Shown here: positions 9,295 through 17,271 of the stretch, one piece after another
How positions within the stretch are numbered: position 1 is the first letter of the stretch
Layout: the number at the start of each line of letters is the position of its first letter
Source of the DNA: Martelella mediterranea
GTDB lineage: Bacteria > Pseudomonadota > Alphaproteobacteria > Rhizobiales > Rhizobiaceae
Length of the DNA: 64,000 nt
Direction of reading: 5' to 3'
Assembly (NCBI RefSeq): GCF_021021415.1
Contig: NZ_JAINWJ010000033.1
Span: 1 to 64,000 of the forward strand
Translations under genes and position numbers: made by a program
The notes under the pieces: model-generated
Database searches by the model: none
Told to the model about the DNA's origin: nothing
What the model saw: only the letters and a program-made list of their open reading frames with translations

Positions 9295-9900
9295 ATGGCA
9301 AAGCGAGTCACCGGTCCCGAAATCGAAAAACTGATCCAGCTTCTGGCGAAGGTGCCGGGGCTTGGGCCGCGGTCGGCGAGACGCGCGGCGCTGCATCTGA
9401 TCAAGAAGCGCGACCAGTTGATGGGGCCGCTTTCCGGCGCGATGCAGGATGCCTATGACAAGGTGAAGATCTGCTCCACCTGCGGCAATGTCGATACATC
9501 CGATCCCTGCACGATCTGCACCGATCCGACCCGCGATCAGGGTCTCGTCATCGTGGTGGAGGATGTCGGCGATCTGTGGGCGCTGGAGCGCGCGGCGGCA
9601 CTCAACGCCGCCTATCACGTGCTCGGCGGCACGCTGTCGCCGCTCGACGGCATCGGCCCGGACGATCTCACCATCGCCGCCCTCATCGACCGTGTGAAGG
9701 CCGGCGAGGTGCGCGAACTGATCATCGCCGTCAACGCCACGGTCGAGGGCCAGGCGACCGCCCACTACATCACCGATCAGCTCGAAGGCCTCGACATCAA
9801 GGTCACCCGGCTTGCCCATGGTGTGCCGGTGGGCGGCGAACTCGACTATCTCGATGAGGGCACACTGGTTGCGGCGCTCAGGGCCCGCACGAGCCTTTAG
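9295..9900 (+). CDS. recR: Recombination mediator RecR
   Basis: RecR works with RecF and RecO to load RecA at gaps. The N-terminal helix-hairpin-helix contains [15 protein letters not shown]; a C4 zinc finger uses Cys at about 60, 63, 72 and 75; and the Toprim domain begins [12 protein letters not shown]. It ends with the Walker-like [12 protein letters not shown] segment. Length of 201 residues is typical. The ATG has only a weak upstream site. Confidence 0.96.
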   Translation: MAKRVTGPEIEKLIQLLAKVPGLGPRSARRAALHLIKKRDQLMGPLSGAMQDAYDKVKICSTCGNVDTSDPCTICTDPTRDQGLVIVVEDVGDLWALERAAALNAAYHVLGGTLSPLDGIGPDDLTIAALIDRVKAGEVRELIIAVNATVEGQATAHYITDQLEGLDIKVTRLAHGVPVGGELDYLDEGTLVAALRARTSL

Positions 9901-9957
9901 CGCTTCGACATTCCTGAACTGACCAGCCGCCGGACTATGGTTCGTCCAGCCGGAAGC

Positions 9958-10743
9958 CTATCCTGATCTCAGCGCATCGCTGACGAATTCGCCGAGACGC
10001 TCCGCCAACTGCCGGGCGGCATCGCCCTGGTTCGCCCAGTCGTCTGCGACCTCGCCAAGATAGGCACGGCGCGCATGGTCGAGCATCATGGCATCCGGGT
10101 TCGGGAGGCGTGGAATCGCCCAACTGGCGGCGGCGTCCTTCGTGAGGAACTTCCCCGTACTGGCCGTGTACCACATCCGCGCAAGCGTCAGCAGGACATT
10201 CCGCTCGTCGCCGCGCAGCCCGCTCAGCAGACCGGGAAGGACATCGCGCATCGCCTGCCGGACATGCTCTATCGAGATATCCGGCAGCAGTTCCTTCACA
10301 GGTGGCCCGAGCAGGGAAATGGCCTGCTGACGAGCCTGTGCGATAATCAGGGAATATTCGGGATCACGTTCGGGTGTCGGGATCTCACCGGCCTCGAAGG
10401 CGCCCCGCAACCACTCTCCGTAGAGGAATTCAACCTGCGCCGGGTAGTCACCGCCCGCAAGGTCAGCCTTGCAAAATACCATGACCTCAAGGCAACGGGG
10501 GGCGCCGGCTGCGGCAGGGTGACGACCGGAGAGGCGTAGCAGGTCCATCAGCAGAGCTTTGCGCTGGCTCGCGGTCAGCGCGGCGTCGACAACCGCCAGC
10601 AGATCAATGTCGCTCTGCGGCCGGAGCCCGCCTGACACCGCAGACCCATGCAGATAAGCACCGAGCAGCGCATCGCCCAGAACGCGGCGCAGGAGAGCCA
10701 AGGCCGACTGTATCTGTTCATGTTGATAGGGCGCCATCTGCAT
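9958..10743 (-). CDS. AadA-like aminoglycoside nucleotidyltransferase family protein
   Basis: A 261-residue polymerase-beta-fold nucleotidyltransferase. GSAVSGG is followed by the metal-binding S-D-I-D-L (Asp at about 45 and 47), and the C-terminal DUF4111 helical domain has RNVLLTLARMWYT, a TGK segment and KDAAASWA, as in AadA-type ANT(3'')/ANT(9) enzymes. Family members adenylylate streptomycin or spectinomycin, but chromosomal homologues may have other roles. There is no integron or mobile element next to it. A second in-frame ATG lies two codons in. Start site has no clear ribosome-binding site. Confidence 0.82.
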   Translation of the reverse strand: MQMAPYQHEQIQSALALLRRVLGDALLGAYLHGSAVSGGLRPQSDIDLLAVVDAALTASQRKALLMDLLRLSGRHPAAAGAPRCLEVMVFCKADLAGGDYPAQVEFLYGEWLRGAFEAGEIPTPERDPEYSLIIAQARQQAISLLGPPVKELLPDISIEHVRQAMRDVLPGLLSGLRGDERNVLLTLARMWYTASTGKFLTKDAAASWAIPRLPNPDAMMLDHARRAYLGEVADDWANQGDAARQLAERLGEFVSDALRSG

Positions 10744-10827
10744 GCCGTCGTTCTAGCCAACATTGCGCATCATCGAAAGGTGACATCAGCGATCAGGCAC
10801 ACCGTCTCATCACCTCATCCTCGGCGC

Positions 10828-11430
10828 CTATCCTCGCGCGGCATCCACCAGCGCCTCAAGGTCTTCGCCGCCAGTCCAATGGAGCGCGCGCCAGCCAAAG
10901 GCCCGGGCCGCCTCGATATTCTTGAACTGGTCATCGACCAGAATGTGTTCCGCTCCGGTAAAGCCACTCTTTGCCTCGGCTGCCTCGAAGAACGCCGGGT
11001 CCGGCTTCTTCGCGCCCACCGCCGCCGAATAGACGATCCCGTCGACGCGATCGGACAGCTTGAGCTGCGCCATCAGGTATTCCGCCCGTAAGTGTTCCTG
11101 GTTGGTGGCGAGAAAGATGCGGGTTCCCCGCGCGCGCAGCCGGTCGCAGGCCGCAAGCACGTCATGGTCGATCGTCGAATCGCGCTCGAACCAGTAGGTC
11201 ATGAAATCATCCGGCGTAACCGGCGATGCCAGAACCGGCAGGCATCCCTCCAGCACCTCGCGCAGCGCCTTCCTGCCGGCAACGATCTCCGGCCAGTGCG
11301 GAATGAAGAAATGGGTTTCGAGCATGTCCGGATCAATGCCGAGATCGCGCTCGATATCGCGGGCCCAGGACTGGCCGTCCGGACCGCTGATGATGACGCC
11401 GTCGACATCCAGCATCAGGCACTTGGTCAT
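10828..11430 (-). CDS. HAD superfamily hydrolase
   Basis: A 200-residue HAD phosphatase. Motif I is LDVDGV near the start, though the second Asp follows as D-V-D; motif II lies in IFLATNQEH; motif III is the Lys in AVGAKKPDPAFFEAAE; and motif IV is HILVDDQFKNIEAA. This is the IA/epoxide-hydrolase-like subgroup. I start at ATG 11430, which has GGAG upstream; the longer frame adds 24 non-homologous residues. Divergent from arsR but with no evident link to arsenic. Confidence 0.85.
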   Translation of the reverse strand: MTKCLMLDVDGVIISGPDGQSWARDIERDLGIDPDMLETHFFIPHWPEIVAGRKALREVLEGCLPVLASPVTPDDFMTYWFERDSTIDHDVLAACDRLRARGTRIFLATNQEHLRAEYLMAQLKLSDRVDGIVYSAAVGAKKPDPAFFEAAEAKSGFTGAEHILVDDQFKNIEAARAFGWRALHWTGGEDLEALVDAARG

Positions 11431-11495
11431 GTCGCTCACTCCGCAAGCTTCCGGCCCGTCATACCTTTCCCGATCGCGAAGGCCAAGGTCGGCGC

Positions 11496-11531
11496 TTGAC
11501 AAAGATTATATATCCATTATTCTGGATATAT
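11496..11531 (+). promoter_or_regulatory. arsR promoter and overlapping ArsR operator palindrome
   Basis: TTGACA at 11496-11501 and TATTCT at 11518-11523 (16-nt spacer) form a sigma-70 type promoter. A perfect 9-bp inverted repeat, ATATATCCA (11508-11516) and TGGATATAT (11523-11531), covers the -10 and runs into the arsR ATG. ArsR-family repressors bind such dyads, so arsenite would release autorepression. Confidence 0.75.
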
Positions 11532-11913
11532 GGATGAGAATCAAACAATCGCGGCGCTGGCCGCACTGGCGCAGCCGACAAGGCTTCAAACCTTTCGGCT
11601 GCTTGTGGAAAGCGAACCGGACGGCATTGCCGCGGGCGAACTCGCCCGCAGGCTCGACGTTCCGCAAAACACCATGTCGGCGCATCTTTCGACGCTTGCC
11701 CGTGCCGGCATCGTCGTCAATGAGCGTCAGGGGCGTTCGATCATCTACCGGGCCGATCTGGAGCGCTTCCGCGCCGTCATGCTCTATCTCCTGCAGGATT
11801 GCTGCGGCGGCAATGCGGACCTCTGCGCGCCGCTGATCGAAGGACTTGCACCCTGTTGCGCCAATGCCGGCCCCACCCAAGAGGACACCCGAAATGACCG
11901 ACCGAACCATTAA
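11530..11913 (+). CDS. arsR: ArsR-family arsenic-responsive repressor
   Basis: A 127-residue winged-helix SmtB/ArsR repressor. The HTH is at residues 34-60 (GELARRLDVPQNTMSAHLSTL). The metalloid site is not in the recognition helix but at the C terminus: Cys at about 91, 92 and 99, plus 109 and 110, similar to the C-terminal As(III) site of the Acidithiobacillus ArsR. There is no Shine-Dalgarno sequence and the predicted transcript start coincides with the ATG, so it may be leaderless. It overlaps arsC by 20 nt and heads arsR-arsC-acr3. Confidence 0.92.
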   Translation: MDENQTIAALAALAQPTRLQTFRLLVESEPDGIAAGELARRLDVPQNTMSAHLSTLARAGIVVNERQGRSIIYRADLERFRAVMLYLLQDCCGGNADLCAPLIEGLAPCCANAGPTQEDTRNDRPNH

Positions 11914-12421
11914 TGTTCTGTTTCTCTGCACCGGAAATTCCGCCCGTTCCATCATGGCGGAGGCGATCCTGAACACGGAAGGCGCTGGCCGTTTCCATGC
12001 CTTTTCCGCCGGCAGCCGGCCGAAGGGCGAGGTTCACCCGCTGGCCTTGAAGACACTTGAGACCATGGACTACCCCACGGAGGGCTTCCGCTCCAAGAGC
12101 TGGGATGAATTCACCGGACCCGATGCCCCCGAGATCGATTTCATCATCACCGTCTGCGACAACGCCGCCGGCGAGAGCTGCCCGATCATGCGCGGCAGCG
12201 GCAGGCGCGCCCATTGGGGCGTGGAAGACCCGGCAGGCGTTTCCGGCACGGAAGAACAAAAGCTGCGCGCCTTCGCCCAGACCGCGACATTCCTGAAAAG
12301 CCGGATCATGGCCTTCCTCAATCTGGCCCAGGAAACCATCGATTCCGCGGGAATCGACACGCATATGAAGCAGATCGGCGCCATGGACGGCGCAACCGAG
12401 AAAAGCACGAAGGCCATCTGA
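11894..12421 (+). CDS. arsC: Arsenate reductase (low-molecular-weight phosphatase fold)
   Basis: Reduces arsenate to arsenite in the cytosol. The P-loop is CTGNSARS (catalytic Cys12, Arg18), and Cys88 and Cys96 in the VCDNAAGESCP segment are the resolving thiols of the thioredoxin-coupled family. The ATG at 11894 has GAGGA 7-8 nt upstream; the frame extends further upstream inside arsR without support. It has 175 residues, about 35 more than the minimal ArsC, with a helical C-terminal extension. Confidence 0.92.
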   Translation: MTDRTINVLFLCTGNSARSIMAEAILNTEGAGRFHAFSAGSRPKGEVHPLALKTLETMDYPTEGFRSKSWDEFTGPDAPEIDFIITVCDNAAGESCPIMRGSGRRAHWGVEDPAGVSGTEEQKLRAFAQTATFLKSRIMAFLNLAQETIDSAGIDTHMKQIGAMDGATEKSTKAI

Positions 12422-12422
12422 C

Positions 12423-13496
12423 ATGTCCACCTTTGAACGCTACCTGACCGTCTGGGTGGCACTCTGCATCGTCGCGGGCGTTGCCCTCGGCCATTTCTTC
12501 CCCACGGCGTTCCATGCCGTCGGCGCCATCGAGGTGGCGCGGGTCAACCTTCCCGTCGCCGTGCTGATCTGGCTGATGATCATACCGATGCTGCTGCGCA
12601 TCGACTTTGCCGCGTTGGCGCAAGTCGGCCGCCATTGGCGCGGCATCTCCGTCACGCTGTTCGTCAACTGGGCCGTGAAGCCGTTCTCCATGGCACTGCT
12701 CGGCTGGCTGTTCATCGGCTGGCTGTTCCGGCCCTATCTGCCCGCCGACCAGATCGATTCCTATATCGCCGGGCTGATCATTCTGGCAGCCGCGCCCTGC
12801 ACCGCCATGGTGTTCGTCTGGTCGAACCTGACGAAGGGTGAGCCGCATTTCACGCTGTCACAGGTCGCCCTCAACGACGCGATCATGATCGTCGCCTTCG
12901 CGCCGATCGTGGCGCTGCTCCTCGGCCTGTCGGCGATTACGGTGCCGTGGGACACGCTGGTGCTGTCGGTCGCGCTCTACATCGTGATCCCGGTGATCAT
13001 TTCGCAGATTATCCGCCGCTCGCTGCTGGCGGGCGGTTCAACGGCGCGGCTGGATGCCCTCCTTGCGCGCCTGCAGCCGGCCTCGCTGGTGGCGCTGCTG
13101 GCCACGCTGGTGCTGCTGTTCGGCTTTCAGGGCGAACAGATCATCGCCCAGCCGATGATCATCGCGCTGCTGGCCGTGCCGATCCTGATCCAGGTCTATT
13201 TCAACTCCGGCCTTGCCTATCTGCTCAACCGGGCGGCGGGCGAGCAGCATTGCGTTGCCGGACCCTCGGCCCTGATCGGCGCCTCGAACTTCTTCGAGCT
13301 GGCCGTCGCCGCCGCCATCAGCCTGTTCGGCTTCCAGTCCGGGGCGGCGCTCGCCACCGTTGTCGGCGTGCTGATCGAGGTGCCGGTGATGCTGTCGGTG
13401 GTTTACATCGTCAATCGCAGCAAGGGCTGGTACGAAAGCGGTGCAGCGGTTGCCCGCAACCCTCACCGCCCGGAGAGCGAGTCCAGCGCCTCGTAG
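12423..13496 (+). CDS. acr3: Arsenite efflux permease Acr3
   Basis: A 357-residue BART-fold carrier with about ten membrane helices that expels arsenite. The conserved Cys of Acr3 is at about residue 126 in LAAAPCTAMVFVWSNL, and the second signature is SNFFELAVAAAISLFG. It begins 1 nt after the arsC stop. Its last 34 nt overlap the 3' end of the convergent dsbB gene. Confidence 0.95.
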   Translation: MSTFERYLTVWVALCIVAGVALGHFFPTAFHAVGAIEVARVNLPVAVLIWLMIIPMLLRIDFAALAQVGRHWRGISVTLFVNWAVKPFSMALLGWLFIGWLFRPYLPADQIDSYIAGLIILAAAPCTAMVFVWSNLTKGEPHFTLSQVALNDAIMIVAFAPIVALLLGLSAITVPWDTLVLSVALYIVIPVIISQIIRRSLLAGGSTARLDALLARLQPASLVALLATLVLLFGFQGEQIIAQPMIIALLAVPILIQVYFNSGLAYLLNRAAGEQHCVAGPSALIGASNFFELAVAAAISLFGFQSGAALATVVGVLIEVPVMLSVVYIVNRSKGWYESGAAVARNPHRPESESSAS

Positions 13497-14014
13497 CTCG
13501 TCGGGTTGTCCGGGCAAAGGCCGAGCCCGCATTCGGCCAGCGTCGAAACGCCGTTGCCAAGCGTCATCAGCGCGAAGAACACGACCGCCACAAGCCCCAG
13601 CCCCGAAAGCCGGCGCGCCGGGGCGGTGGCAAAGCCGCCAAGCACCAGCATGGCTGCCGAACCGAGAATGACAAGCGCGAACACCAGAAAAGCCCAGGTA
13701 TAGAAATGCAGGCCGAGGAAGGGATCGCCATAGGCCCCGGTGCCCGGCACCACATGCAGCGCCACCTGCCGGAGCGCCGGCACCGCACCGGAAAGCGCGC
13801 CCAGGATCATCAGCCCGTAATGGCGCGGCGCCACCCCGAAAATGACGTTCAAAGCCAGTCCCACGCCCACCATGACAAAGCCCGCGCGCTGCAGCAGGCA
13901 AAGCGGACACGGCAGTTCGCCATAGGCAAACTGTGCATAGAAGGCAAACAGCAGCACGATGGAAATCGCCAGCAGGGCAAGCGCGTTCAGTGTCGCGGCC
14001 AGTTTTTCACTCAT
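13463..14014 (-). CDS. Atypical DsbB-family disulfide oxidoreductase
   Basis: A 183-residue inner-membrane protein that would reoxidise a DsbA-like thiol oxidase with quinone. The first active pair CPLC (Cys36, Cys39) follows helix 1, and LQRAGFVMVGVGLALN continues the family pattern. The second Cys pair, which in E. coli DsbB sits in the loop between helices 3 and 4, is missing there: the loop at about 85-103 has no Cys. Instead Cys162 and Cys167 lie at the C terminus after what looks like an extra helix (about 138-158). It is preceded by a small membrane-protein gene on the same strand and overlaps acr3 tail-to-tail. Confidence 0.8.
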   Translation of the reverse strand: MSEKLAATLNALALLAISIVLLFAFYAQFAYGELPCPLCLLQRAGFVMVGVGLALNVIFGVAPRHYGLMILGALSGAVPALRQVALHVVPGTGAYGDPFLGLHFYTWAFLVFALVILGSAAMLVLGGFATAPARRLSGLGLVAVVFFALMTLGNGVSTLAECGLGLCPDNPTSYEALDSLSGR

Positions 14015-14026
14015 GGCGTTCCCCTC

Positions 14027-14182
14027 CTAAAGCGACAGATCGAGCGTATCGGTGGCATGGAGCCGGTAGAGCACGACAAGCAGCAGCAAGCCGGCAATCG
14101 TGAGCGCCACCGCGGCCCCCTTGCGATCCTTCAGCGCCATATAAACCGCGCCCGCGCCGATGAAAAACGGTAGTGCCATCAT
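14027..14182 (-). CDS. Small membrane protein, DUF5993-like
   Basis: A 51-residue protein too short for most gene callers. It has two hydrophobic helices, around ALPFFIGAGAVYMAL and VALTIAGLLLLVVL, and ends RLHATDTLDLSL, which resembles DUF5993 proteins found beside DsbB genes. GAGGGGGA lies upstream of two adjacent ATG codons (14182 and 14179). It is 12 nt upstream of dsbB on the same strand, so a shared role in disulfide formation is likely but inferred. Confidence 0.65.
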   Translation of the reverse strand: MMALPFFIGAGAVYMALKDRKGAAVALTIAGLLLLVVLYRLHATDTLDLSL

Positions 14183-14375
14183 CTGAATTCCCCCTCTGCA
14201 ATGCGACACAAGACATGGCAGGCTTTTCAAACGCCTGCAAGCAACCCCTGGACGGCCTCCGGACATTTTCCGCACCGCATCAAGCGGCGGCGCTTGCCGG
14301 GAATGAAGGAATTCACCTTTGCCGTGCTTTGCGTTAGGCATGATGCGACGAAATCCATCGAACGAGACCTCCCCC

Positions 14376-14882
14376 ATGCGCAAAGCCCATGAACTGCCCT
14401 ACCGGCCGAATGTCGGCGTGATGATCCTGAACCCTGAAGGCAAGATCTGGCTGGGGCGAAGGCTTTCTGAAAACAATTCGGAATCCGACGGCTCGCCGCA
14501 GCTCTGGCAGATGCCGCAGGGCGGCATCGATCCCGGCGAAACGCCGCTCGAGGCCGCAACCCGCGAGCTTTACGAGGAAACCGGCATGAAATCGGTGGAG
14601 CTCATCGGAGAGTCGCCCGGCTGGATCAATTACGACCTGCCCGACCACCTGATCGGCATCGGCCTGCGCGGCAGGTTCCGCGGCCAGACCCAAAAATGGT
14701 TCGCCTTCCGCTTTCTCGGCGACGACAGCGAAATCGCGATCGATCCGCCGCCGGACGGCCATGAACGCGAGTTCGACGCCTGGCAATGGGCCGATATCGA
14801 AACGCTCCCCGGTCTGATCGTCACGTTCAAGCGCGCGGTGTATGAAAGGGTCGTCGACGAATTCCGGCACCTGACGGTGTGA
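14376..14882 (+). CDS. rppH: RNA pyrophosphohydrolase
   Basis: RppH removes pyrophosphate from 5' ends of mRNA, starting decay. The Nudix box is [20 protein letters not shown], preceded by [11 protein letters not shown] and the family's [10 protein letters not shown] start at ATG 14376 (168 residues) since homology begins at [12 protein letters not shown]; a longer frame from 14319 is unsupported. It is divergent from the DUF5993-like gene. Confidence 0.93.
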   Translation: MRKAHELPYRPNVGVMILNPEGKIWLGRRLSENNSESDGSPQLWQMPQGGIDPGETPLEAATRELYEETGMKSVELIGESPGWINYDLPDHLIGIGLRGRFRGQTQKWFAFRFLGDDSEIAIDPPPDGHEREFDAWQWADIETLPGLIVTFKRAVYERVVDEFRHLTV

Positions 14883-14896
14883 TCAAGGGCGCGCGC

Positions 14897-14926
14897 CATA
14901 AAAAAGGCCCGGAAAATCCGGGCCTT
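14897..14926 (-). terminator. Terminator between bfr and rppH, acting mainly on bfr
   Basis: A perfect 10-bp stem (14904-14913 with 14917-14926) with an AAA loop. Read on the minus strand it is followed by six T residues, a good terminator for bfr; on the plus strand the T tract is poor, so it may also weakly end rppH. Confidence 0.8.
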
Positions 14927-14955
14927 CAAAAACTAACGAAAATGCCAGGGAGCGG

Positions 14956-15441
14956 TTATTCGGCACTCTCGCTCGATGCGGCGTTGAGCTGGGCATATTT
15001 CTGCTCGCCGATCGAATCCAGCAGTTCGAGCTGGGTCTCGAGAAAGTCGATATGGCCTTCCTCGTCGATCATCAGTTCTTCGAAGAGCTTCATGCTGACG
15101 TAATCGCCAGCCTCGTGACAGATGTCACGGGATTCCTTGTAGGAATTGCGCGCTTCGTATTCGCCGGCCAGATCGGATTCAAGCACTTCCTTGACGGTCT
15201 GGCCGATGCGCAGCGGCGCCACGGTCTGAAGGTTGGGATGGCCTTCGAGGAAGATGATGCGGTCGATCAGCTTGTCGGCGTGATGCATTTCCTCGATCGA
15301 TTCGGCCCGCTCTTTTTCGGCAAGCTTCGTCAGACCCCAGTCTTTCGTGAGACGGTAATGCAGCCAGTACTGATTGACGGCGCCGAGCTCAAGAAACAGA
15401 GCTTCGTTCAGCCGTTCGATAACCTTTTTGTCGCCTTTCAA
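14956..15441 (-). CDS. bfr: Bacterioferritin
   Basis: A 161-residue subunit of the 24-mer haem-containing iron store. All six ferroxidase ligands fit E. coli numbering: Glu18, Glu51, His54, Glu94, Glu127 and His130. The haem-ligand Met52 is also present. The start is TTG at 15441, with AGGAGAG 7 nt upstream; [12 protein letters not shown] is the normal family N terminus, so the unusual codon is supported. The bfd gene overlaps its start by 53 nt. A TTTGAG/CTCAAA palindrome lies 32-47 nt upstream. Confidence 0.95.
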   Translation of the reverse strand: MKGDKKVIERLNEALFLELGAVNQYWLHYRLTKDWGLTKLAEKERAESIEEMHHADKLIDRIIFLEGHPNLQTVAPLRIGQTVKEVLESDLAGEYEARNSYKESRDICHEAGDYVSMKLFEELMIDEEGHIDFLETQLELLDSIGEQKYAQLNAASSESAE

Positions 15442-15718
15442 TGTCCGCTCTCCTGTTCTTTTGGTGGAACTCTTTGAGGCGGCTCAAAAAATCACATATC
15501 TCAGCTTCGGTCGAGTCACTATTTTTATGATAGGCCTCGGTCGTGCGGACAATGATATCGGCGACATTCGGGAAGCATCCACAGCAGCGGCCGCGCTTGG
15601 CCATGCGGTGGTAAACCTTGGCGGGAACAATAAGCTGCCAACAGTCCTCGTCGAGCAGCTCGACGATGGTCTGTTCAATTTCCTTTTCGGTAATGAAATT
15701 GCAACTGCAAACCAGCAT
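15389..15718 (-). CDS. bfd: Bacterioferritin-associated ferredoxin
   Basis: A small [2Fe-2S] protein that donates electrons to Bfr so that stored iron is released. Ligands are Cys4, Cys6, Cys45 and Cys48 in MLVCSCN and RGRCCGCFP, the C-x-C and C-x-x-C pattern of Bfd. At 109 residues it is longer than E. coli Bfd (64) because of a polar C-terminal extension that runs 53 nt into bfr. The coupled arrangement suggests coordinated control by iron. Confidence 0.9.
   Translation of the reverse strand: MLVCSCNFITEKEIEQTIVELLDEDCWQLIVPAKVYHRMAKRGRCCGCFPNVADIIVRTTEAYHKNSDSTEAEICDFLSRLKEFHQKNRRADIERRQKGYRTAERSSVS
15473..15488. promoter_or_regulatory. Palindrome TTTGAG-N4-CTCAAA upstream of bfr
   Basis: A perfect 6+4+6 dyad (15473-15478, 15483-15488) inside the 3' end of bfd, 32 nt before the bfr start. 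A very similar dyad lies upstream of bfd, so this could be a regulator site. Which regulator is unknown: it does not match the Irr box or the RirA iron-responsive operator. Confidence 0.4.
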
Positions 15719-15811
15719 GCTTCCACCATTGACATAAGTCTCTGATGAGAGCTGTTTTGCAAAAGGCGAGGCTGATTGTCAAGATTAAATTAGCGTCAGC
15801 CCGTCACAAAG

Positions 15812-15829
15812 GTTTGAGCGGGCTCAAAC
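15812..15829. promoter_or_regulatory. Palindrome GTTTGAGC-GG-GCTCAAAC upstream of bfd
   Basis: A perfect 8+2+8 dyad located 94 nt upstream of the bfd ATG. It shares the TTTGAG/CTCAAA arms with the dyad upstream of bfr. It has no T tract, so is less likely a terminator than an operator. Confidence 0.4.
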
Positions 15830-15851
15830 GGAAATTGCCCAACGAATGGAA

Positions 15852-16001
15852 TCAGTTGACGGCGGCAAGCGCGCAGGGGTCGACCCCATAAGCGGGCGCG
15901 CAGCCGGGTTTGCCCGCGGCAATGCTGCCGGGAGCGGCGAGCGACGCCGCCATGATCATCAATGCTGCGCCTGCGAACAAAACAGCGATAGACTTACCCA
16001 T
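15852..16001 (-). CDS. Small exported protein of unknown function
   Basis: A 49-residue peptide. Residues 1-24 look like a signal peptide (MGKSIAVLFAGAALMIMAAS) with likely cleavage after an Ala-rich stretch, leaving a mature peptide of about 25 residues with two Cys (PGCAP, DPCAL). Upstream in-frame starts at 16040 and 16106 also exist; I prefer 16001 because it begins at the signal peptide and has GGAA upstream. No family recognised. Uncertain but consistent with a real small gene. Confidence 0.45.
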   Translation of the reverse strand: MGKSIAVLFAGAALMIMAASLAAPGSIAAGKPGCAPAYGVDPCALAAVN

Positions 16002-16154
16002 CGTTCCAGAAACCCTTTTGATACGAACCCGCTTGATCATCTTAGCGATGACTTTCCAATAAACAGTAAAGGCGCAACTACTGTGACAGGTTCCAGAATG
16101 TGGCAAAATTTTTGCGAAATTGTGGGCAGGATATGCACTCGCCCCCTTATTCCG

Positions 16155-17126
16155 TCAAGCGGTTTTTCCGAACTGGCCGTGCTGACGGTACTGAACGAGG
16201 TAAGTGCGCAACACGACCTCAAGCTGTGCCGGACGGATGCCGAGGCCATCGAGCGTGCGCCCCTCTGCCTGCGCTTCTTCGGAGACAACATTGTCCGCTT
16301 TCAGAAGCTTGACCTGGTCGGACGTCAACGGCGGCGCGATGAACGGAATGAGGCTGGCAATGCTGCCGAACAGCGAGGCGAGGCCGAACGGCATGGAAAC
16401 GAGCGCACGCTTGCGGCCGGTCACCGAGAGCAGCAGTTCGAGACATTCGCGGAAGGTCAGCACGTCGCGACCGCCGAGTTCGTAAACCTTGCCGCCCTCT
16501 AGCTTGCCTTCGACGGAACGCGCGATCACCTCGGCGACGTCGCCGACATAGACCGGCTGGAACTTGGTCTCGCCGCCGCCGATCAGCGGCAGGATCGGCG
16601 AGATCAGCGACATCTTTCCGAACTTGTTGAAGAAGTCGTCCTCAGGGCCGAAGATGATCGAGGGCCGCACGATCACGGCGTCGGGACAGATTTCGCGGAT
16701 CGAGGCTTCGGCCACGCCCTTGGAGCGGGCGTAGTGTGACGGGCTGTCGGCATCGGCCCCGATGGCGGACACGTGCGTGAGCTTCGCGCCTTCGGAGCGG
16801 GTGACTTCGGCCACCAGACGCGCGCCTTCGGTCTGCACCGCGTCGAAGCCGTTCTTGCCGCTCTCGAACAGGATGCCGACGCAATTGACGACATGGTCGG
16901 CGCCGTGGATGGCGCGGCGCACCGAATCCTCGTAGCGCAGATTGGCCTGCATGAAGGTGATCTGGCCGACATTGCCGAGCGGCTGCAGAAACAGGGCGAG
17001 GTCGGGACGGCGAACGGCAACGCGGATGCGATAGCCCCGTTTGGCCAGCGCCCGGACGACATAGCGACCGACAAAACCGGAACCGCCGAAGACCGTAACC
17101 AGCGGGGGAATGTTCGATAGCGTCAT
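16155..17126 (-). CDS. Complex I NDUFA9-like NAD(P)-binding protein
   Basis: A 323-residue atypical short-chain dehydrogenase. The nucleotide motif is TVFGGSGFVGRYVVRAL, and the catalytic Tyr-x-x-x-Lys of classical epimerases appears as HYARSKG. The rest follows the NDUFA9 subgroup, including VIVRPSIIFGPEDDFFNKF and FQPVYVGDVAEVIA. In eukaryotes this is an accessory subunit of respiratory complex I; in bacteria its task is less clear. Single gene, minus strand. Confidence 0.85.
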   Translation of the reverse strand: MTLSNIPPLVTVFGGSGFVGRYVVRALAKRGYRIRVAVRRPDLALFLQPLGNVGQITFMQANLRYEDSVRRAIHGADHVVNCVGILFESGKNGFDAVQTEGARLVAEVTRSEGAKLTHVSAIGADADSPSHYARSKGVAEASIREICPDAVIVRPSIIFGPEDDFFNKFGKMSLISPILPLIGGGETKFQPVYVGDVAEVIARSVEGKLEGGKVYELGGRDVLTFRECLELLLSVTGRKRALVSMPFGLASLFGSIASLIPFIAPPLTSDQVKLLKADNVVSEEAQAEGRTLDGLGIRPAQLEVVLRTYLVQYRQHGQFGKTA

Positions 17127-17271
17127 GACAAGCCTCTCGTTTGGATGATAGCTCCCCCTTAGCCCAATTGACCGCGAAGGTGAAGGGACAAGAGGTCGCG
17201 GCGGTTAATATCGCACAGCCTCGGCGGGCCGCCGTGGCACCGGCGACACAGGCCGCGGCGCGCGGGGTGTC

